A DNA stretch of 64,000 nucleotides from Kitagawia praeruptora (GCA_037693485.1 CM075349.1:119761501-119825500), one strand, 5' to 3'. Positions 1 through 11,157 are shown, numbered from the stretch's first letter. Numbers and translations are program-made. The notes: generated from the letters alone by a model not told the origin.

Positions 1-2
1 AG

Positions 3-2747
3 TCTCCCCTTGAACAATCTGCACATAGGGATTTTGGTGAGGATGATGTACCTTTTGGAGATACTGTTGCTTTAAAAGGACATGAAGTTTTAAGACCTTC
101 AGCCGTACCTTCACCGGTACGTACTGATGCTGCAAAGAGGATCGGTTCTGATGTTGTACAAGAACACTTTGTAGCCTCTCAGCCTGAGATTCCAACTCAG
201 GAAACAACAGAAATTGATCCCATAACTGCCAATTATATTGCTTATCCAGTTTCTGCAGGTACTGCTTCATATTTTGGATCACTCATTGAAGACATACACG
301 AGCGTGAGACAGGGAGTGTGTGTGAGAGGTTAGGGAGAGAGGGACCTTCATTTTTAAGGCCCGAAACCGAGCGCCAAATACTAACAGAACGAGTATTAGA
401 GCGAGGTCACCTAAACCAAACACCGTCCCTTAACATTGAAAATCTTGATACACGTATGACTTCTATGGAAAATCAGATGAAGCAGTTCGGGCAGACGATG
501 GGGCAGTTAGGGATTAACATTGGAAACAATCAAAGGGCTATTGATGACTACGCAGCACGAATGGCAAGTCAAGCTACAGCGTTTAATGCTTTGACAAAAA
601 AGGTCAATGACTTGGGCCATGCTGGTGGTGTCTTGGGAAGCACTCTGAATGAAAGGATGGGAGAAATGGAGACTACAATGCATACAATGGCTGTGGAGAT
701 CAGTAGAGTGATGTTCGCAATCAGAAGTTTTGTGCCCCCGGAGTGTTTCGAGCCGCAACAACCTCCCCCCGATGCTGGTGCAGGTGGTGCTAGTGGAGCA
801 GGAGTCTCTGTTTCTGGTTTTGGAGGTTCTTATGCAGCTGGTGGATCTGAAGACCAAGGTGAAGTTCAGGATAACTCACCTAAGGGGGAGAGTGGAAAGG
901 AGACGAGACAGCAGGCAGTTCATATCGAAGAAATTGAAGAACATGCTGATCTTGTCAAGGAAATAGAAATTGAGTCGTCTGTTGATGAAGAGGCTCTGAG
1001 GAAGAGAAAGGGTAAGGCAATAATGGTTGAGCAAGATGAATCATTCGTTGACCTGAGTCATCAGGAAACAGTACAGAAGGCACATGACTCAGATTCTGAT
1101 ATGGAAGACGTACCTTTGGAACATGCTATAAAGAGATCTTTGAAGGATCAAGGTGGAGGTGCTGGGATGTCTTTCGGAATGCCTGAAGAAGTTACTGTTG
1201 ATGAGGAAACCCTTAAGTCTCAACAGTTAGCCTTGGAACAAGCTGAGTTCCTTAAAATGAAGATGATGAAAGAACGTGCTGTGTTTCTAGAAAAGAAAGT
1301 GGAGCTACAAGGGAAGCAGTACGATCATGAGCTTGCAAGGCTAGCTGATCCTCAAGTTGATCTGGACAAAAGAAGGTTAGGGCAGAAGTGGGATGAAGCA
1401 AGGAAGATATTTATGGGACCCTGTGCAAAAGGAGTTCATAACAAGGAGGCAGATGATCTGTTCTACAACCTGAATTTGCAGAATCCAATGACTGCGGACT
1501 ATATAAGTGCATTGAAGAGATTAATTTCTAAAGTCAGGGTTGGATACAATGCAACGCTTAAGGAGTGGCAGGTTATATTGTCTTTGGTAGAAGGAGTCCC
1601 AATGTCTTTCCTATATGTGGATGACCAATTCATAACGAGAAGATCTGCGTCAGAGTTGTTCTTGCTAGCAACAAAAATTCAATACTCTCAATCTGAGAAG
1701 CTAAGCATTCTGTATAGGGATCAGTTAATGCAGCTAGCAGATGACAAGGGTCCAGAATTCTCAGCAAATCCAAATGTTGTCCGGATGGTAGTTGACAGGA
1801 AAATGAAGAGGGTTAGCATGGAGGAAAAGGATTTAATGGAACTTTCAGTGGAATCTCTTAAAGCCGTCTGTAGACAAATGATGAGTAAGGGGTTCGCTTC
1901 TGAGCTTAAAGAAAAATCAGTGAAGATCATTGAAAGAGTCATATTTAAGAAGAGCAATGAGGTGTGGAAGTGTGATATCATTGCTCCAAACCCTCTCGAC
2001 AACGTGAAGATTGAGCCGGAGCTAATAGAAAAGAAATTGAATATTCTTCAAGCAATGAAGAGTGTAGATGAAGCTCTGACTCTTCCTTCTGGAGCACTGG
2101 AACAAGGAGAGATAAGGGAGTCAGTTGGTGTTCCAGGAAGAGATAGTGTATACTGGATACACGCTTTTGTTGATGATACATCTGATGCCTTAGTATTCAT
2201 AGATGCAGACCAGAATCAAACACTCTTGCATATGAGTAGAAAATGGCTGCTACAGACTCAAGATGCTGCATTTCTGGAGAAAGTATTATATGTGTTCAAA
2301 TGGGGCGAAGTGGAAGATAAGTATGTGGAAGAAAAGCAGAGACTCATGAGTTACCTGTCTGAAGTAGTAGTGGAAAAGAAGCGAATGGAGAAAGATGCGG
2401 CTAATGTCCACAATACTAACCGTGTCAAGGGCTATCCCAAAATGATCTATTGTCAGTTTAAAGCTGATAAAGCTCATTGGAAACCTAAGCTTATAATGAA
2501 GAACTTTGAGGACATTCCAAAGATCAGGACTACTCAGGAGGTGGACAAACTCAGAAGGCTTTTCAAACATCCTCACCCAGAGCCCAAGAATCCTCTAGAA
2601 ATGGAAGTTGTAAGTCTGTTGAATGCTAGGTGGGAGCAGCTTCACGATCCAGTGTACAAGAAAGAACAGCAGCAGAAGGAGAAGCGCAGAAGGCAGAAAG
2701 AAGAGAAAGACCAAGCTGCTGAAGCTAGGAAGAGGAAACGGAATTAG
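3..2747 (+). CDS. Retrotransposon accessory ORF, 3' part (open at left edge)
   Basis: The frame is open from base 3 to the TAG at 2745-2747, so this is the C-terminal ~914 residues of a longer protein; an internal ATG lies at 318. I see no protease, integrase or RT motif. The protein is strongly charged: a predicted coiled-coil stretch follows the ATG, then a Gly/Ser-rich patch, acidic and Lys/Glu-rich blocks, and a basic tail ending in KRKRN. A long non-pol ORF just upstream of a copia-type LTR is the layout of Sire-lineage elements, whose extra ORF follows pol, and of the 1584-aa ORF at 37327-42081 in this window. I see no clear residue-level similarity between the two. The role is unknown; 'envelope-like' is a positional label in the literature and I see no membrane segment. 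A plain host gene is less likely given the flanking LTRs. Confidence 0.6.
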   Translation, partial: SPLEQSAHRDFGEDDVPFGDTVALKGHEVLRPSAVPSPVRTDAAKRIGSDVVQEHFVASQPEIPTQETTEIDPITANYIAYPVSAGTASYFGSLIEDIHERETGSVCERLGREGPSFLRPETERQILTERVLERGHLNQTPSLNIENLDTRMTSMENQMKQFGQTMGQLGINIGNNQRAIDDYAARMASQATAFNALTKKVNDLGHAGGVLGSTLNERMGEMETTMHTMAVEISRVMFAIRSFVPPECFEPQQPPPDAGAGGASGAGVSVSGFGGSYAAGGSEDQGEVQDNSPKGESGKETRQQAVHIEEIEEHADLVKEIEIESSVDEEALRKRKGKAIMVEQDESFVDLSHQETVQKAHDSDSDMEDVPLEHAIKRSLKDQGGGAGMSFGMPEEVTVDEETLKSQQLALEQAEFLKMKMMKERAVFLEKKVELQGKQYDHELARLADPQVDLDKRRLGQKWDEARKIFMGPCAKGVHNKEADDLFYNLNLQNPMTADYISALKRLISKVRVGYNATLKEWQVILSLVEGVPMSFLYVDDQFITRRSASELFLLATKIQYSQSEKLSILYRDQLMQLADDKGPEFSANPNVVRMVVDRKMKRVSMEEKDLMELSVESLKAVCRQMMSKGFASELKEKSVKIIERVIFKKSNEVWKCDIIAPNPLDNVKIEPELIEKKLNILQAMKSVDEALTLPSGALEQGEIRESVGVPGRDSVYWIHAFVDDTSDALVFIDADQNQTLLHMSRKWLLQTQDAAFLEKVLYVFKWGEVEDKYVEEKQRLMSYLSEVVVEKKRMEKDAANVHNTNRVKGYPKMIYCQFKADKAHWKPKLIMKNFEDIPKIRTTQEVDKLRRLFKHPHPEPKNPLEMEVVSLLNARWEQLHDPVYKKEQQQKEKRRRQKEEKDQAAEARKRKRN

Positions 2748-3480
2748 GGTTAAAGGTCAGAGTGGTGTGAACTTGAAGTTGGAAAAACTTCATGACTTTC
2801 GGTTGCTTTAACTCACTTGAGGAAAATTCACCTTAGAGTGAATCCAATAAGGTGATATAAGTTTGACTAAAAGGTATGAAATAATCCAGGTGATAGGAAT
2901 CATTCAAATGATCTTTAATTCGAGGTTCGAATTCTGTTTCTAGTTTAAGTTCTTTGTATTGTTTTCAAGTACTTTTCAATTGTATATTGTTAGATATTGA
3001 TTCAAGAGATGATCAGGATCTGGGTATTACTGATCAGATACTGATGCTGACGTCATCAGGAATACAACGTCAGTATTGGATTATCAGGATTAGAAGCTGG
3101 TCAGTATTTGATGAAGATTCTCATCAGACCAGAGATCAAGGAAGATTGATATGTCGGTTCCTAATTTGTAGGGATGCAGCTATCATACAAGATATGCATT
3201 CAGAGATATATGTAATTGATTTAGAATATCTTGTAATTGATAGTGCAATTGTGTACACTATATAAACACAGTTTAGGTTTTACATTATGTAATCGCTTAC
3301 ACGAGTTATATTGTAACCTAGCAGCTCTTAAGAACATAAGAATTTCTTAAGAGAGTTTTGTAACAGTTTTATATCAGAGTTAATAAAGCTGTTATTGATT
3401 CATACTTGTGTTATTTGTTTTAAGTCGAAAATCTTATACAATTGTATTCAACCCCCCTTCTACAATTGTTATTTACTGGG
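2748..3480 (+). repeat. 3' UTR-like spacer and truncated copia LTR (LTR A)
   Basis: After the accessory ORF comes ~240 bp of AT-rich spacer, then an LTR-like block starting about 2987 (TGTTAGATATTG). It contains a TATA box near 3249 (ACTATATAAACAC). Near 3440 it has the motif TTGTATTCAACCCCCC, typical of the R-U5 end of Sire-type LTRs. The expected final bases ending in CA are missing: at about 3480 the sequence changes to a different internal-region tail. The left boundary is uncertain because no clear polypurine tract precedes it. Confidence 0.5.
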
Positions 3481-3594
3481 CATCATATATTATTCAAGAC
3501 TGTAATGTTAATTATCTTTTCTCTTCTCATTGTTTAGTTGAGTTATCCTTCATTAATTTGAATGTCATTGTTAGACAATCAAATAGGGGGAGAT
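3481..3594 (+). repeat. Remnant of a second Sire-like internal region with polypurine tract
   Basis: This short segment ends in AATAGGGGGAGAT (3582-3594), a polypurine tract directly before the TG of the next LTR. The same arrangement (TTTGGGGGAGAT then TG) occurs at 42231-42243. It is a different element from the one whose LTR was cut off at ~3480, so two element ends abut here. Confidence 0.5.
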
Positions 3595-4649
3595 TGAAAG
3601 GCAGAGTGTGTAAACTTGTAACACTATAACTAATGTAACTCAATTAATGGAAAAGATACTTAACCAGAAGACAATCAAGAACAAGAAGCCACAACAAATC
3701 AACACTAAATGAAGACAAGGTAATTGATACAATTGAACATGTTAACTATGATCAAGCCAAGAAGAAATCATTGAGAGAAGTTCAAGTCAAAGTTGTTCAT
3801 GCCTCAGTGATTTGAGAAATCGAGAATCAAGATCATAACTATCAGTATCAACAAGACCAATTGATTTCAAGTGAACAAGAAGGAAAGCAAACTTTGGAAA
3901 GCCACGTTACTAAGTGAATATGGTAATTTATTCGAGAAGCAGAAACACTATCAAGACTAGTCACTTATGAACCAGACCAGTGCATCAAGTGTCAGGACAT
4001 TGATAGCAAGTTTATGTCAGTAATAAAGATCCATGTTCAAGAGCTTGCTAAAGAATAAAGAAGACATGAAGATATCACAAGCTCAAGATGTGCATTGAAG
4101 TTTCAAGTTGAAGATCAGAATATTTTCTAAGTACTAAATATTCTAGATGACCAAGTAGAATATTTCTAAGTAGAAGTTCTACTTAGAAATTCGAGATGGC
4201 TAAGTAGAAATTCTCAAGTAGAAGTTCTACTTAGAGTGCAGCTTCAACATGACACATGGCATCTTCTGATTGGCAGATTTCCAAGCTTTCAAGATAAGGC
4301 AAGATTTATGTGGACATCATTGGGCCACGTATATCTTAGTCTTTGAAGACTACAGGACATAGATTACATGTAGTATAAATAGAAGTACTTGTGTAATGTT
4401 TTATTTAAGAGAGCAATAGTTGAAGAAAACACAAGAAAAAGAGAGAGAGTGCATTCACAGAGCTTAGTATCATTCACTTCTCTCTGAACTTCTGTTATAC
4501 TTTGTAATGAATGTTGTAGCAACCATTTCAAGTTATATATAAGAAATATATTCCTTGAATCTGCGTGTTCATTTATTGCATCGTATTTATTGCTTCTCAT
4601 ATTCGAAAAGTTGTATTCACCCCCCTCTACAACACATTTGGACCTAACA
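3595..4649 (+). repeat. Sire-like copia 3' LTR (LTR B), ~1055 bp
   Basis: It begins with TG immediately after a polypurine tract and ends at 4649 with GGACCTAACA, preceded by the C-rich motif TTGTATTCACCCCCC typical of Sire LTR ends. A repeated motif resembling 'AAGTAGAA(G/A)TTCTACTTAG' occurs several times near 4140-4230. The base after its end lies inside a copia RNase H reading frame, so the element inserted into another element. The matching target-site duplicate would be left of the window. Confidence 0.7.
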
Positions 4650-5253
4650 GGCACATACTATTGGCCAAGGTATTTTACTCAAAGCCAATGCTGATATTAC
4701 ACTTCAAGCCTTCACTGATTCTGACTGGGCAGCTTGTCCGGATTCTAGAAAATCTATCACTGGCTATGTCATGTTGCTTGGTCAGTCACCTGTAACATGG
4801 AAATCTAAGAAGCAGAGTACCATTTCTAGATCATCATCTGAAGCTGAATATAGAGCTATGGCCTCTGCAGCCTCTGAAGTCACTTGGTTAGTTCGTTTAT
4901 TAGAAGAATTAGGTGTATCTGATCTTAAACCTGTGACTTTATATTGTGACAACCAATCTGCCATTCATATAGCTAAAAATCCTGTGTTTCATGAACGTAC
5001 TAAGCACATTGAGATTGATTGTCATTTCACTCGAGATAAAGTTCTTGAAGGCTTAATTCAGCTCACTTATTTGCCAACTCAATCTCAACTGGCCGATGTT
5101 TTCACCAAAGTGTTGCCTTCTCCACAGTTTAAACAGCTTCTTTCCAAGTTAGGATTTCATGATTCTTTATCTCATGACCTTCCTAACTTGAGGAGGGATG
5201 TTGGAGTATATTCTGCCAGCTCAGCAGTTCAGCCAACTCAGCTGTCAACATAG
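4650..5253 (+). pseudogene. Ale/Retrofit-like copia polyprotein fragment (RNase H end)
   Basis: Translation from 4651 gives the C-terminal RNase H domain of a copia polyprotein, with FTDSDWAACPDSRKSITGY, KSKKQSTISRSSSEAEYRAM, LYCDNQSAIHIAKNP and ERTKHIEIDCHFTR. These are the conserved D, E and D regions of copia RNase H. The final residues run across the polypurine tract into the LTR (stop 5251-5253). The first visible residues correspond to the point just after the usual YLKGT motif; everything upstream is displaced by the Sire-like insertion ending at 4649. Without the upstream part the gene is broken. Confidence 0.85.
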
Positions 5254-5480
5254 ATGCCAGCATAAGAGATGCCAACGGGCAGAACGAGTAGTTAGCTAAA
5301 ACATGTTGCTAGTAGTATAAATATAGAGTTAGTTACTAAACTTTCTATTAGTGGAAATAACTTGTAAAGAGAGTAATCTCTCATTCTTCTCTCTCCTATA
5401 ACAAACTCGTCTGTAATAAACTATGAAGCTTGTGTAAACATCAATGGAGTTTGATCATTTTCTTTACTGCTAAACTCACA
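5199..5480 (+). repeat. Ale-like copia 3' LTR, ~282 bp
   Basis: The purine-rich AGGAGGGA at 5191-5198 is followed by TGTTGGAGTATA (5199) and the block ends near 5480 with CTCACA. The short length suits Ale-type elements. A TATA-like region (GTATAAATATAG) lies near 5315. The pol stop codon falls 55 bp inside the LTR. The right boundary is set only by the CA dinucleotide. Confidence 0.6.
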
Positions 5481-5510
5481 AAATTATCAAGACCCAAATA
5501 GCAAAAGCAT

Positions 5511-6233
5511 TGGGATATTTTCACAACTGGAAATGAGTATAAGTAGAAGTTTTATACAGATGTGTATTTTTTGTATAGATGATGATTACTCTAACGGTTG
5601 ATTAGAGGCTTCTGATCACTGTTCCGGGGTACTTCACCTGAGTTTGGGCGCCTGCAAAACAATGCTTGCCCGGGGGTGGTGGCCGCCAAGCACCTCCGGC
5701 GTAAGAATCAGTAATCGGAAATAATAATAATCAAGCTGGAAAGAGTGTATCTGATGTGAAGGGAGAGAATGCGTAGTAAGCTTCTTGTGTTCTTAGAATT
5801 GTGTGTCTTTACCTTATGTGCAGAATGGGGGTATTTATAGGCTGGGCCTTCCAGTCACTGTAGACCACTTGGTAGCCGCAAAAGCTACAGTGGACCGCTA
5901 AAGCTACAGTGAGCCGCAAAAGCTACAGTGATCGGTGTGACCCTTCCTGACACGCCGCCATTCTGCAACTGCGCGTCGTATTGCTCAGAGTTTATCTGCT
6001 ACAGTTGGATGTCCTTGTGTTCCCTTGAATACTTTATTGTCCTCTGTCTCATAAAGCAAGATATTTTTCACAAGAGTATTTTTCTAATGATATTTATTTG
6101 TCAAGTTGAGTAATTTAGGAAAGATAATATCTTATGACACGTGCATGGAGTGACAAGTGTTGTGTTTTAGGCGGGCACCTACTCGCGGGCGCGTGCCTGG
6201 CGAGTGGACCGTCTCCACAGCGGGTACCTATCA
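5511..6233 (-). repeat. 3' LTR of the Tat-like element
   Basis: The right border is well placed: on the minus strand the LTR begins TGATAGGTACCCGC directly after the polypurine tract GAGGGAGTGGGGGGCAA (6250-6234). Minus-strand TATA CTATAAATAC lies at 5840-5831. Three near-identical units carrying 'AAAGCTACAGTG' sit at 5878-5930. The first 84 bases (6150-6233) recur at 17971-18054, which identifies them as LTR sequence. The left border near 5511 is inferred from a TG only. Confidence 0.65.
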
Positions 6234-6250
6234 TTGCCCCCCACTCCCTC
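6234..6250 (-). other. Polypurine tract of the Tat-like element
   Basis: On the minus strand this is GAGGGAGTGGGGGGCAA, immediately before the LTR start TGATAGG. It is the expected primer for plus-strand DNA synthesis. Confidence 0.7.
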
Positions 6251-6339
6251 TATGCGCTTTTAGCGGATAGGGGGAGGAGAGAAACTGAGACAAGAGAGAT
6301 GATGACAAATGCTTGAGTATTTTCTAGAAATTTGTGATG

Positions 6340-6626
6340 TGATGCCCCCCAAGTGCTGGCGGACGACACTTAGGAGTTGGAAAAAAAATTGAAAATATGC
6401 CCCCCAAGTGTTGGCGGACAACACTTAGGAGTTAGAAAAAATTTTGAAAATATGCCCCCCAAGTGTTGGCGGACAACACTTAGGAGTTGGAAAAAATTTT
6501 GAAAATATGCCCCCCAAGTGTTGGCGGACCCAAGTGTTGGCGGACAACACTTAGGAGTTGGAAAAAATTTTGAAAATATGCCCCCCAAATGTTGGCGAAC
6601 AACACTTAGGAGTTGGAAAAAATTTG
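6340..6626. repeat. ~54-bp tandem repeat, about five units, next to the 3' LTR
   Basis: Units start TGCCCCCCAAGTGTTGGCGG and contain CAACACTTAGGAGTTGGAAA followed by TTTTGAAAATA. There are full units at about 6343, 6398, 6452 and 6508 (the last with an internal 17-bp duplication) and a partial unit at 6580. Each unit carries, on the minus strand, TTGGGGGGCA, a copy of the core of the element's polypurine tract. Confidence 0.85.
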
Positions 6627-7010
6627 ATGGCGGGTGCCTTATGCGGTAGATTGTGGTGCTTGACGGGCTTGTAATTTGAAACGTTTTTGTTTGATATGCG
6701 TAACTGCTGTGGAATAAATGCTATTATTGGTAATAAATGAAAATCGAAATAAATGAAAGAATAATATTAAATGCCAATAATATGAAAATGATAAGTGTTG
6801 GTGCGTATTAATGAGTGAAGTGACCTTTGGGTGGAAAGAGAATGTACTTTTGTGATGTAGAGTAATATGAAAGGAGATGTGGGAAGTTATTACCGAGTGG
6901 GTAGTTGGTGTTTGTACCGAGGCAGTTACTGTTTTGCTTTTGACGTGGCCCAATCATATGCTGCCACGTTTTTGTATGTATATTTTCACCCTTTTTACAC
7001 GCGCCTCACG

Positions 7011-7020
7011 TAATAAAAAG
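7011..7020 (+). promoter_or_regulatory. TATA-like box of the first reverse-strand gene
   Basis: TAATAAAAAGGGGGGG matches in shape the TATAAAAAGGGG box before the second reverse-strand gene (11158). It lies ~150 bp before a splice donor at 7171 and 670 bp before the start codon, fitting a spliced 5' leader. Confidence 0.45.
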
Positions 7021-7039
7021 GGGGGGTGTGTCCTTTTCT

Positions 7040-10000
7040 TTTATCTTTTTACTGCCTTCATAACTTTGCTCTTCATTTTCTCTTGCTTCTTCTCGGATTT
7101 CTCTGTTGCATTTTTCCCGGTGGTCGATGATCTTTCTGTCATTGAAACCATTTGTATCTCCTAATTCGAGGTATGCTCTTGCTCTTCTTTTTGTTTCTTC
7201 TTTTGTGATTTCTATTTCCAAGATAGTTTTGCTTGATCTGTACTTTCATTTTTCTTTTGTGGTAACTGCTTATGAGATGGCGTTGTGTTGACTTTTTGTG
7301 ATTTGTATGTGGGTCTTTGTTGGTTTGGATTGATTTCGTAGTTGTAAAGGGATTTCAGTTTGTTTCTAGTGGGTTTTTGTTGTAAGTTTTGTGCGTTTAT
7401 TGTTTGTGGTGTTGTGATTATCTTGAATCTTGTGAAACTGCGATGTGTATTCAATATGAGATTTTGTATGTATATGTGTGTATGATTTGGGTAAAGTGGG
7501 TGGAAAGGTTTGTGATGCTAGGGTTTTCTTGTTTGTGGAGGAAACTGGAACATGAATCGTTTTCTTGCAAAATTGATAAAAAGAAAAATTTAAATTGCCA
7601 TGAATATCCACGTGTACCTTGTCTATTTGTTAGCGGGTTTTGTGTAGGCGGTGTTGATCTCTGACTTAGAATTTTTGTAGATGGGTGATGAATTTACAGG
7701 CGCCGCTACCGGTGAGAGAAAAGCGTTGATCAACGGGTATGGTCGCTGGGCGGATCCGAACCAATTGACATTTCCAGCCATGCTAGCGAGAAACCGCTAT
7801 AAGTACTTTGAGAGTAGTGAGAGTTTGTTCCGAGCAACCAAAGTACCGCCGACAGTTTATTCCAATGCGGAGTTGGATGCTACTTTTGCTAGGTTTTCTC
7901 ATCTTCAGCATGACAGTACTTTTAAAGCCGATGATTGGGCTGAGCATGTTGGAAGGATGTTCCGAATCGAAGATGGTTACTTTTGGAGGCGAGCAAAGGC
8001 CGGCGAGAGGCTATATCATCATTTTGATGATGGGTCCGTTTCTATGACTGTTAGTCATTTGAAGTCGGGTTTCCGCGTCCCGCCACATAAGTTTGTTATG
8101 GATTTGTTTCGGCTTCACTTTCGGTGTCCGCTAGCCCAATTTACGCCTAACTCGATAAGGGCTATAAATTGGTTTATAGCTAGTTGTGAAAGAAAGAGAA
8201 AGCAACCTACCTTTAAGGCATTTTTCTGTCTGTTTGATGTGAAAGCTAGCCGTGCGAAACCCTTTTATGAACTTCAGTTTGTCAAACCTCAGAGTCGTAT
8301 AGGGCAAGCTTTGGCTGGTCATCGTCCGTTTGTGTTTCCCAAGGGAATGGCGGGATGGTAGGAGGAGTTTTTGGTTATTGGTGGTGGGGAGTTTGCTTGG
8401 CATAGGAACTTTACAAAAAAGGTTGAGTGTAGTTACAAGGTGGACCGCAGTCATCTTAGCCAGAATGAGATTGACGTCCTTGTTAGTCTTGTGAAGGCGC
8501 TGGGTGAAGTGTGGATAGAGAAGAATTTGATCGATCCAGCTGACTTGAGAAAGCATTGTTGTAAGTTTCTGTGTTATGCTTTGTTGGGTTTTGTTGTATG
8601 TGTCTGTATTTGACATTCCTTTTCTTGTTATCTTTGTAGTGTTGGATCCTCGTAAACAGAAATTAGATCCACATCCAACTCTGGGCTTGAATGAGGCGAA
8701 GTTGTATGCGGATTTCCTATTTACTGTGCTGCCCAGACCAAAACGGCTTCGTGCTGGGTTATTTGCTACTGAAAATATATTGGATGCTTTCGACCTTTCT
8801 AGTGATGGTGAGGAGACCGAGACTCCTGTTCCGGTTGATATCCCGAAAAATGTTGTTGAGGATGCCGTGTTCGAAGAGGAAGTTTCTGGGGATGATATAG
8901 ATTCCGAGGCCGATTCTTTGTCTGAGAAGTTGTTAGGTGGTGCCACTGCTGAGGTTGTGGGTGGGGAAGCTCATCCAATTGAGGAGAGTGCTAGTTCTGA
9001 ACAGGGGGCTGAAGAAAGCCAATCGGAAGAGGATTTTGCTGAAGGTAATGTTGCTGGTGAGGCTGATGTTGTCGCTGTGGGTGATGTAGCCGCTGAGGCT
9101 GATGTTACCACTGTGGGTGATGTAGCCGGTGAGGCTGATGCCAACAGCCCTGGTACCGTGGCGAGGAGATATGCTGCTAGCCTGCTAGTAGATGATGATG
9201 AGCTCGATATTCTTTCAAGGGATTTTAGAGCCTCAATTCGAAGGATTGAGCGGGGGTCGGTTGCTATTTCTGAGGTGGGGGTTGCTACTGGGAGCAGAAT
9301 AGTTGTGGATCTTGATGCCGATGAGGTGCTTGTTGATAATCCAACTGAGGGAATGGCGGATACCATTGCTAAGGAAGTGGTGGATGGTGTCCCACCTCAA
9401 GGGTCCAAGCGTAAGGCTGTGGATGAAGTTGGTTCTTCAAAGCGGGGGCGGATTGAGCCTACCAAAGTGGACGACGTTGTGCCCGATGTTCGGGTTGGAG
9501 ATGAACCTGTTGGTATCGAGTCTGAGGATGATACTAAAAATGATGGTGATGATGATGTTGGGGAGTCGTCTGAGGAGATTGTCTATTATACGAGCAGTAA
9601 AGATGAAGTAAATGACGCAGAGGTTGGGTCAAGACCTGGTTACGGTTTTTTGTTTAAATCAGGTCCCAACACCTTCACTGTTGACTCCATGATTGATGAT
9701 GACTTGTTGAAGATGAACGGGTTAAGTTGGGAGCGGATGTGCCGCCTTTCCCAGAAGTACGCTGCGCGGGTATGATTGTTTTCCTTGTAGTTTTGTTTCG
9801 TCACTTTTTTTTTTGGTTGAGCTCGCTATTAACTTCCTTATCTTTGTACTTTATGTAGAACCAATGCATGTATACGGGTCTGATGGCTCGAGGTAATCAG
9901 TACCGTAGCAGTAATATCTCCTTGAAAGAGCGAGTTAAACGTCTTGAGGCGGAGCTGACCGCTGAGAGACATTTGAAAGATAATGCTGCTAAAGCTTTGC

Positions 10001-10760
10001 ACGAGATTGAGACAGAAAAAACTGACGCCAAAGCAAGCTTAGAGTATATAATTCAGATCTTCGAAGATTCTTGGAGGAGGATAAAAGCGAACTTTTGGAT
10101 GATAAGGATGCTCTTGCTGCAGAAATAAATAACTTAAAAGTCTTGCTAAGGTTTGAAAAGGAACGTGTTGAGGATGCTGAAGCTCATATGGATTCTCGTC
10201 CTACTAAAGCGGATGCCGTAAGAAAGTTTAAAGGTAATCTCGAGTTTGCTGAAATCGTGAAAGTGGAAGCCGCCAAGGCTCGTGCAACGGTAACTGTTGA
10301 TGATTCAGTTGAGGTTGTTCAGCTAAGGGAGAAGGCCGCTGAGAATGCTGTAGAAATTGCCCGCTTGAAAACAAAAGTGTCTAAACTTAAGTCCAAAGCG
10401 AGGAAGTCCAAACGCAAAGCGAAATCTCTGGAAGCCCGTCTTGGGGAGGTGGCAAGAGTGAGTGTTGGTTGTCAGGTTGATGCCGCTGTTCGTGATGTGG
10501 GGGTGCAGGCCGCTGAAAGTGACATGGTTGCTGTTGAGAATATTCCGGCCATAGAAAGTGTCACTCCCCTTTCAGTGATAGCGGCTGTTTATGGTAAAGG
10601 GGATGGTGATGAGGAAGAGGGTGCTCTTGTAAGTGCCGCCGTGGATGTTGTTGGTAGCCAATCCCTTGGTGCCATTGTTGCGGAGTACCAAAGCGGGGAT
10701 GAAGATGAGGAGCCGCTGAGAGGCCTGGTTGGCCCGCTGAGTGCTTCTCGCTGGGGATAA
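7040..10760 (+). pseudogene. Spliced reverse-strand gene in the Tat element (gypsy-type transposon domain, PF04195-like)
   Basis: The gene lies opposite gag-pol, between integrase and the 3' LTR. Inferred structure: 5' leader exon to 7170; intron 7171-7680 (GTATGC...TTTGTAG) ending exactly before ATG 7681; coding exon 7681-8560; intron 8561-8639 (GTAAGT...TTGTAG); exon 8640-9769; intron 9770-9858; last exon 9859-10760. Joined frames agree at every junction. The first exon has the pattern of the plant 'putative gypsy type transposon' domain (SHLKSGFRVPPHKFVMDLF, then QFTPNSIRAINWFIASC). The second exon is acidic and repetitive. The last exon is a Lys/Glu-rich coiled coil, with LKTKVSKLKSKARKSKRKAK. 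Two lesions are visible: an in-frame TAG at 8359-8361 and a one-base frameshift near 10070. The function is unknown; related antisense ORFs are known in Grande-type elements. Confidence 0.7.
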
Positions 10761-11157
10761 TTCTTTTCCTGTATTTGGCATGTGTAGATTGTTCTTTTGA
10801 TTTGTTTTGAAGTCACTCGGCGGGTCTGTCCGCTGTGTGACTTCGAAACAATTTGATGTAATTTGCACTTGGGGAATTGAAATTCTGAAGTATTTTTGTG
10901 ATTGGTGGGATATATTTTTGCAATTTGTGGAGGAATATAATCGAATGTTTGGGTTATATATAAATAAGTATTTTTGTCAAAGGTTTGTAGTAAATGAGTT
11001 TTTTGGGAAGTGTTACCTGGGAACCGTGCATTTGATTGTGGGACTTTGTAGTTTTTACTGCTGCATGGGAATTCCACTTTTTTTACTGTATTTAATGCGC
11101 TTTGCATGGCGATTGGAAATTTTGACTGGCGACTGACTTTACCCTCTTTTACCCCAC
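10761..11157 (+). other. Spacer between the two reverse-strand genes
   Basis: There is no convincing coding sequence. It probably holds the 3' UTR of the upstream gene and the promoter of the next, given the TATA box at its right end. Confidence 0.5.

Noticed and set aside
8131..8946. 271-codon minus-strand frame opposite the spliced gene
   Set aside because: It is the shadow of the coding exons at 7681-9769, crosses their splice sites and has no recognisable motif.
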